From assembly GCA_947175465.1 (NCBI GenBank), contig CAMWMY010000054.1, positions 1 to 7,088 of the forward strand: a DNA stretch of 7,088 nt, given 5' to 3'. The stretch comes from an uncultured Erysipelotrichaceae bacterium (GTDB lineage Bacteria > Bacillota_I > Bacilli_A > Erysipelotrichales > Erysipelotrichaceae). Positions 6,021-7,088 of this stretch are shown here, piece by piece; positions within the stretch are counted from its first letter, which is position 1; every line of letters begins with the position of its first letter. The position numbers and the translations under genes are program-made. Under the pieces are notes generated by a model. The model was not told the DNA's origin and made no database searches. It saw only the letters and a list, made by a program, of their open reading frames with translations.

Positions 6021-6060
6021 TAGGCACTTCATGCCTTTGTAGCCCCGGAAACTACATTGG
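6021..6060 (+). promoter_or_regulatory. L13-type ribosomal protein leader (two hairpins)
   Basis: Two compact hairpins sit between the promoter and rplM: AGGCA (6022-6026) with TGCCT (6032-6036), and TGTAG (6038-6042) with CTACA (6052-6056) closing the loop CCCCGGAAA. The position, size and the GCCCCGGAAAC loop fit the L13 leader known in Bacillota, thought to let L13 repress its own operon. The match is from memory, not a covariance-model search. The ribosome binding site AAAGGAAAG follows outside the hairpins. Confidence 0.7.
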
Positions 6061-6076
6061 AAAGGAAAGAATTATT

Positions 6077-6514
6077 ATGCGCCAAACTACATTTATAAAA
6101 CCTGCAGAAGTGACACGTACTTGGTACATTGTTGATGGAGCAGGAAAAACTTTAGGTCGTTTAGCTACTGAAGTAGCATCTGTATTACGTGGTAAACATA
6201 AACCAACATTTACACCTAATGTTGATTGTGGAGATTACGTAATCATCATTAATGCTGATAAAGTAGTAATGACAGGAAACAAAATGGAAGGAAAAAAATA
6301 CTATTCACACTCACAATTTCCAGGAGGACTTCGTGTACGTACTGCACGTGTAATGAAAGAAAAATACACAGTAGAATGGGTTGAAAAAGCTGTTCACGGT
6401 ATGATTCCTCATACAAGACTTGGAAATGTGCAACGTAAACATTTATTTGTTTATAAAGGTAGTGAACACCCACATGCAGCTCAAAAACCAGTTGCATTAG
6501 AAATTAAAGGTTAA
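6077..6514 (+). CDS. rplM: 50S ribosomal protein L13
   Basis: L13 is an early-assembly protein of the large ribosomal subunit that binds 23S rRNA. The 145-residue length matches the family (about 142-147). Recognisable stretches are WYIVDGAGKTLGRLATEVA (residues 16-34), LRGKHKPTF, the CGDYVIIINADKV segment, YYSHSQFPGGLR, and the C-terminal HGMIPHTRLGN followed by the YKGSEHPHAAQKP tail. The ATG follows AAAGGAAAG (6061-6069). The gene comes first in the rplM-rpsI operon, the usual bacterial pairing, 13 bases ahead of rpsI. Confidence 0.98.
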   Translation: MRQTTFIKPAEVTRTWYIVDGAGKTLGRLATEVASVLRGKHKPTFTPNVDCGDYVIIINADKVVMTGNKMEGKKYYSHSQFPGGLRVRTARVMKEKYTVEWVEKAVHGMIPHTRLGNVQRKHLFVYKGSEHPHAAQKPVALEIKG

Positions 6515-6527
6515 GGAGGAATAAAAG

Positions 6528-6929
6528 ATGGCAAAGAAAAATACAGTATCTTATCATGGTACAGGACGTCGTAAAACTTCTATTGCTCGTGTTTTTATGA
6601 CTCCAGGGCAAGGGAAAATTACTGTTAATGGAAAAACATTAGAAGAGTATTTACCATTAGAAACTTTAAGAATGGTTGTTCGATCACCACTTGAATTGAC
6701 AGAAACTTTAGGTCAATTTGATGTGAAGATTAATGTAAAAGGTGGAGGATACACTGGTCAATCTGGTGCTATGCGTCACGGTATTACAAGAGCTTTAATG
6801 GAAGCTTCTGCAGATTACCGTCCAGCATTAAAAGCAGCAGGATTTGTTACTCGTGACCCACGTGCTAAAGAACGTAAGAAATATGGTCTTAAAGCAGCAC
6901 GTCGTGCTCCACAATTCTCAAAACGTTAG
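6528..6929 (+). CDS. rpsI: 30S ribosomal protein S9
   Basis: S9 binds the head of the small subunit, and its long basic C-terminal tail reaches the P-site tRNA. The 133-residue protein shows the N-terminal [14 protein letters not shown] motif, the central [19 protein letters not shown] motif, and the tail [24 protein letters not shown] ending in the tRNA-contacting SKR. The start is set by a perfect AAGGAGG (6513-6519) that overlaps the rplM stop and lies eight bases before the ATG. It is co-transcribed with rplM and ends in its own terminator. Confidence 0.98.
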   Translation: MAKKNTVSYHGTGRRKTSIARVFMTPGQGKITVNGKTLEEYLPLETLRMVVRSPLELTETLGQFDVKINVKGGGYTGQSGAMRHGITRALMEASADYRPALKAAGFVTRDPRAKERKKYGLKAARRAPQFSKR

Positions 6930-6952
6930 TAATAATTGTTATGGGAAGATTA

Positions 6953-6998
6953 GAGAAGTATTTAGACTTTGTGAGAAGTTTAGATACTTCTTTTTTCT
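6953..6998 (+). terminator. Terminator of the rplM-rpsI operon
   Basis: A long 16-bp stem, AGAAGTATTTAGACTT (6955-6970) with AAGTTTAGATACTTCT (6977-6992), includes two wobbles and a 6-nt loop (TGTGAG). A run of Ts (6992-6997) follows. It starts about 25 bases after the rpsI stop. Confidence 0.9.
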
Positions 6999-7013
6999 AT
7001 TTAAAATAAAGGT

Positions 7014-7019
7014 ATAATA
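7014..7019 (+). promoter_or_regulatory. -10 box of the next gene
   Basis: A perfect TATAAT lies just beyond the rpsI terminator and 33 bases before the next start codon. The T-rich terminator tail occupies the -35 position (6991-6997) and is a poor -35 match, so the assignment is moderate. Confidence 0.45.
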
Positions 7020-7051
7020 AGAATAATTAATAATGAAAGGAGTATTTTGTT

Positions 7052-7088
7052 ATGGACAATAATTTGTTAAATAATGAAGTATTAGTTA
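7052..7088 (+). CDS. Start of an unidentified gene (3' end outside window)
   Basis: An ATG at 7052 follows AAAGGAG (7036-7042) with a 9-base gap and opens a frame reading MDNNLLNNEVLV to the window edge. Only 12 codons are visible, too few to identify a family. The preceding terminator and -10 box support a new transcription unit. An ATG at 7033 stops after nine codons and is not the start. Confidence 0.55.
   Translation, partial: MDNNLLNNEVLV

Noticed and set aside
6249..6497. 82-codon minus-strand frame opposite rplM
   Set aside because: Antisense to conserved L13 coding sequence and without its own signals; a shadow.

Overview
This is an AT-rich, plus-strand-only stretch of a Gram-positive chromosome in the Bacillota (Firmicutes). 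The signs are strong AAGGAGG-type ribosome binding sites, canonical sigma-A promoters with 17-bp spacers, intrinsic hairpin-plus-T-tract terminators after most units, a GTG-started secA joined to prfB, and an L13-type leader before rplM-rpsI. The gene order comF / csp / csp / secA / prfB / yitT / rplM / rpsI, together with a short SecA, would suit a low-GC lineage near the Erysipelotrichia or Coprobacillaceae. That placement is only an inference.

Layout: (1) 1-477 is the 3' part of a ComF/ComFC-like phosphoribosyltransferase gene. (2) 478-1190 holds two separately promoted, separately terminated cold-shock protein genes, 40 of 65 residues identical by my count. They sit between comF and secA, where many Bacillota carry the ribosome hibernation factor gene hpf. 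(3) 1191-4737 is a secA-prfB operon. The secA stop and the prfB start share one base. prfB is read through an in-frame UGA at codon 25 by +1 frameshifting (CTT TGA C), and a 12-bp hairpin ends one base before the slippery codon. (4) 4738-5082 has no gene. It holds a strong bidirectional hairpin terminator with a GC-rich apical stem, and upstream of it on the minus strand a possible small RNA. (5) 5083-5946 encodes a YitT-family membrane protein; its promoter -10 box is bracketed by an inverted repeat. (6) 5986-6998 is the ribosomal protein operon rplM-rpsI with promoter, structured leader and a long terminator. (7) A new gene begins at 7052 and leaves the window.

Most of the content is housekeeping: protein export (SecA), stop-codon reading (RF2), ribosome assembly (L13, S9) and RNA chaperoning (two Csps). 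I see no mobile element, CRISPR array, tRNA, rRNA or defence system. The points most worth a second look are the hairpin at the prfB recoding site with its non-standard upstream Shine-Dalgarno-like element, the hairpin-rich gap before yitT, and the second Csp, which lacks the usual nucleic-acid-stacking tryptophan.
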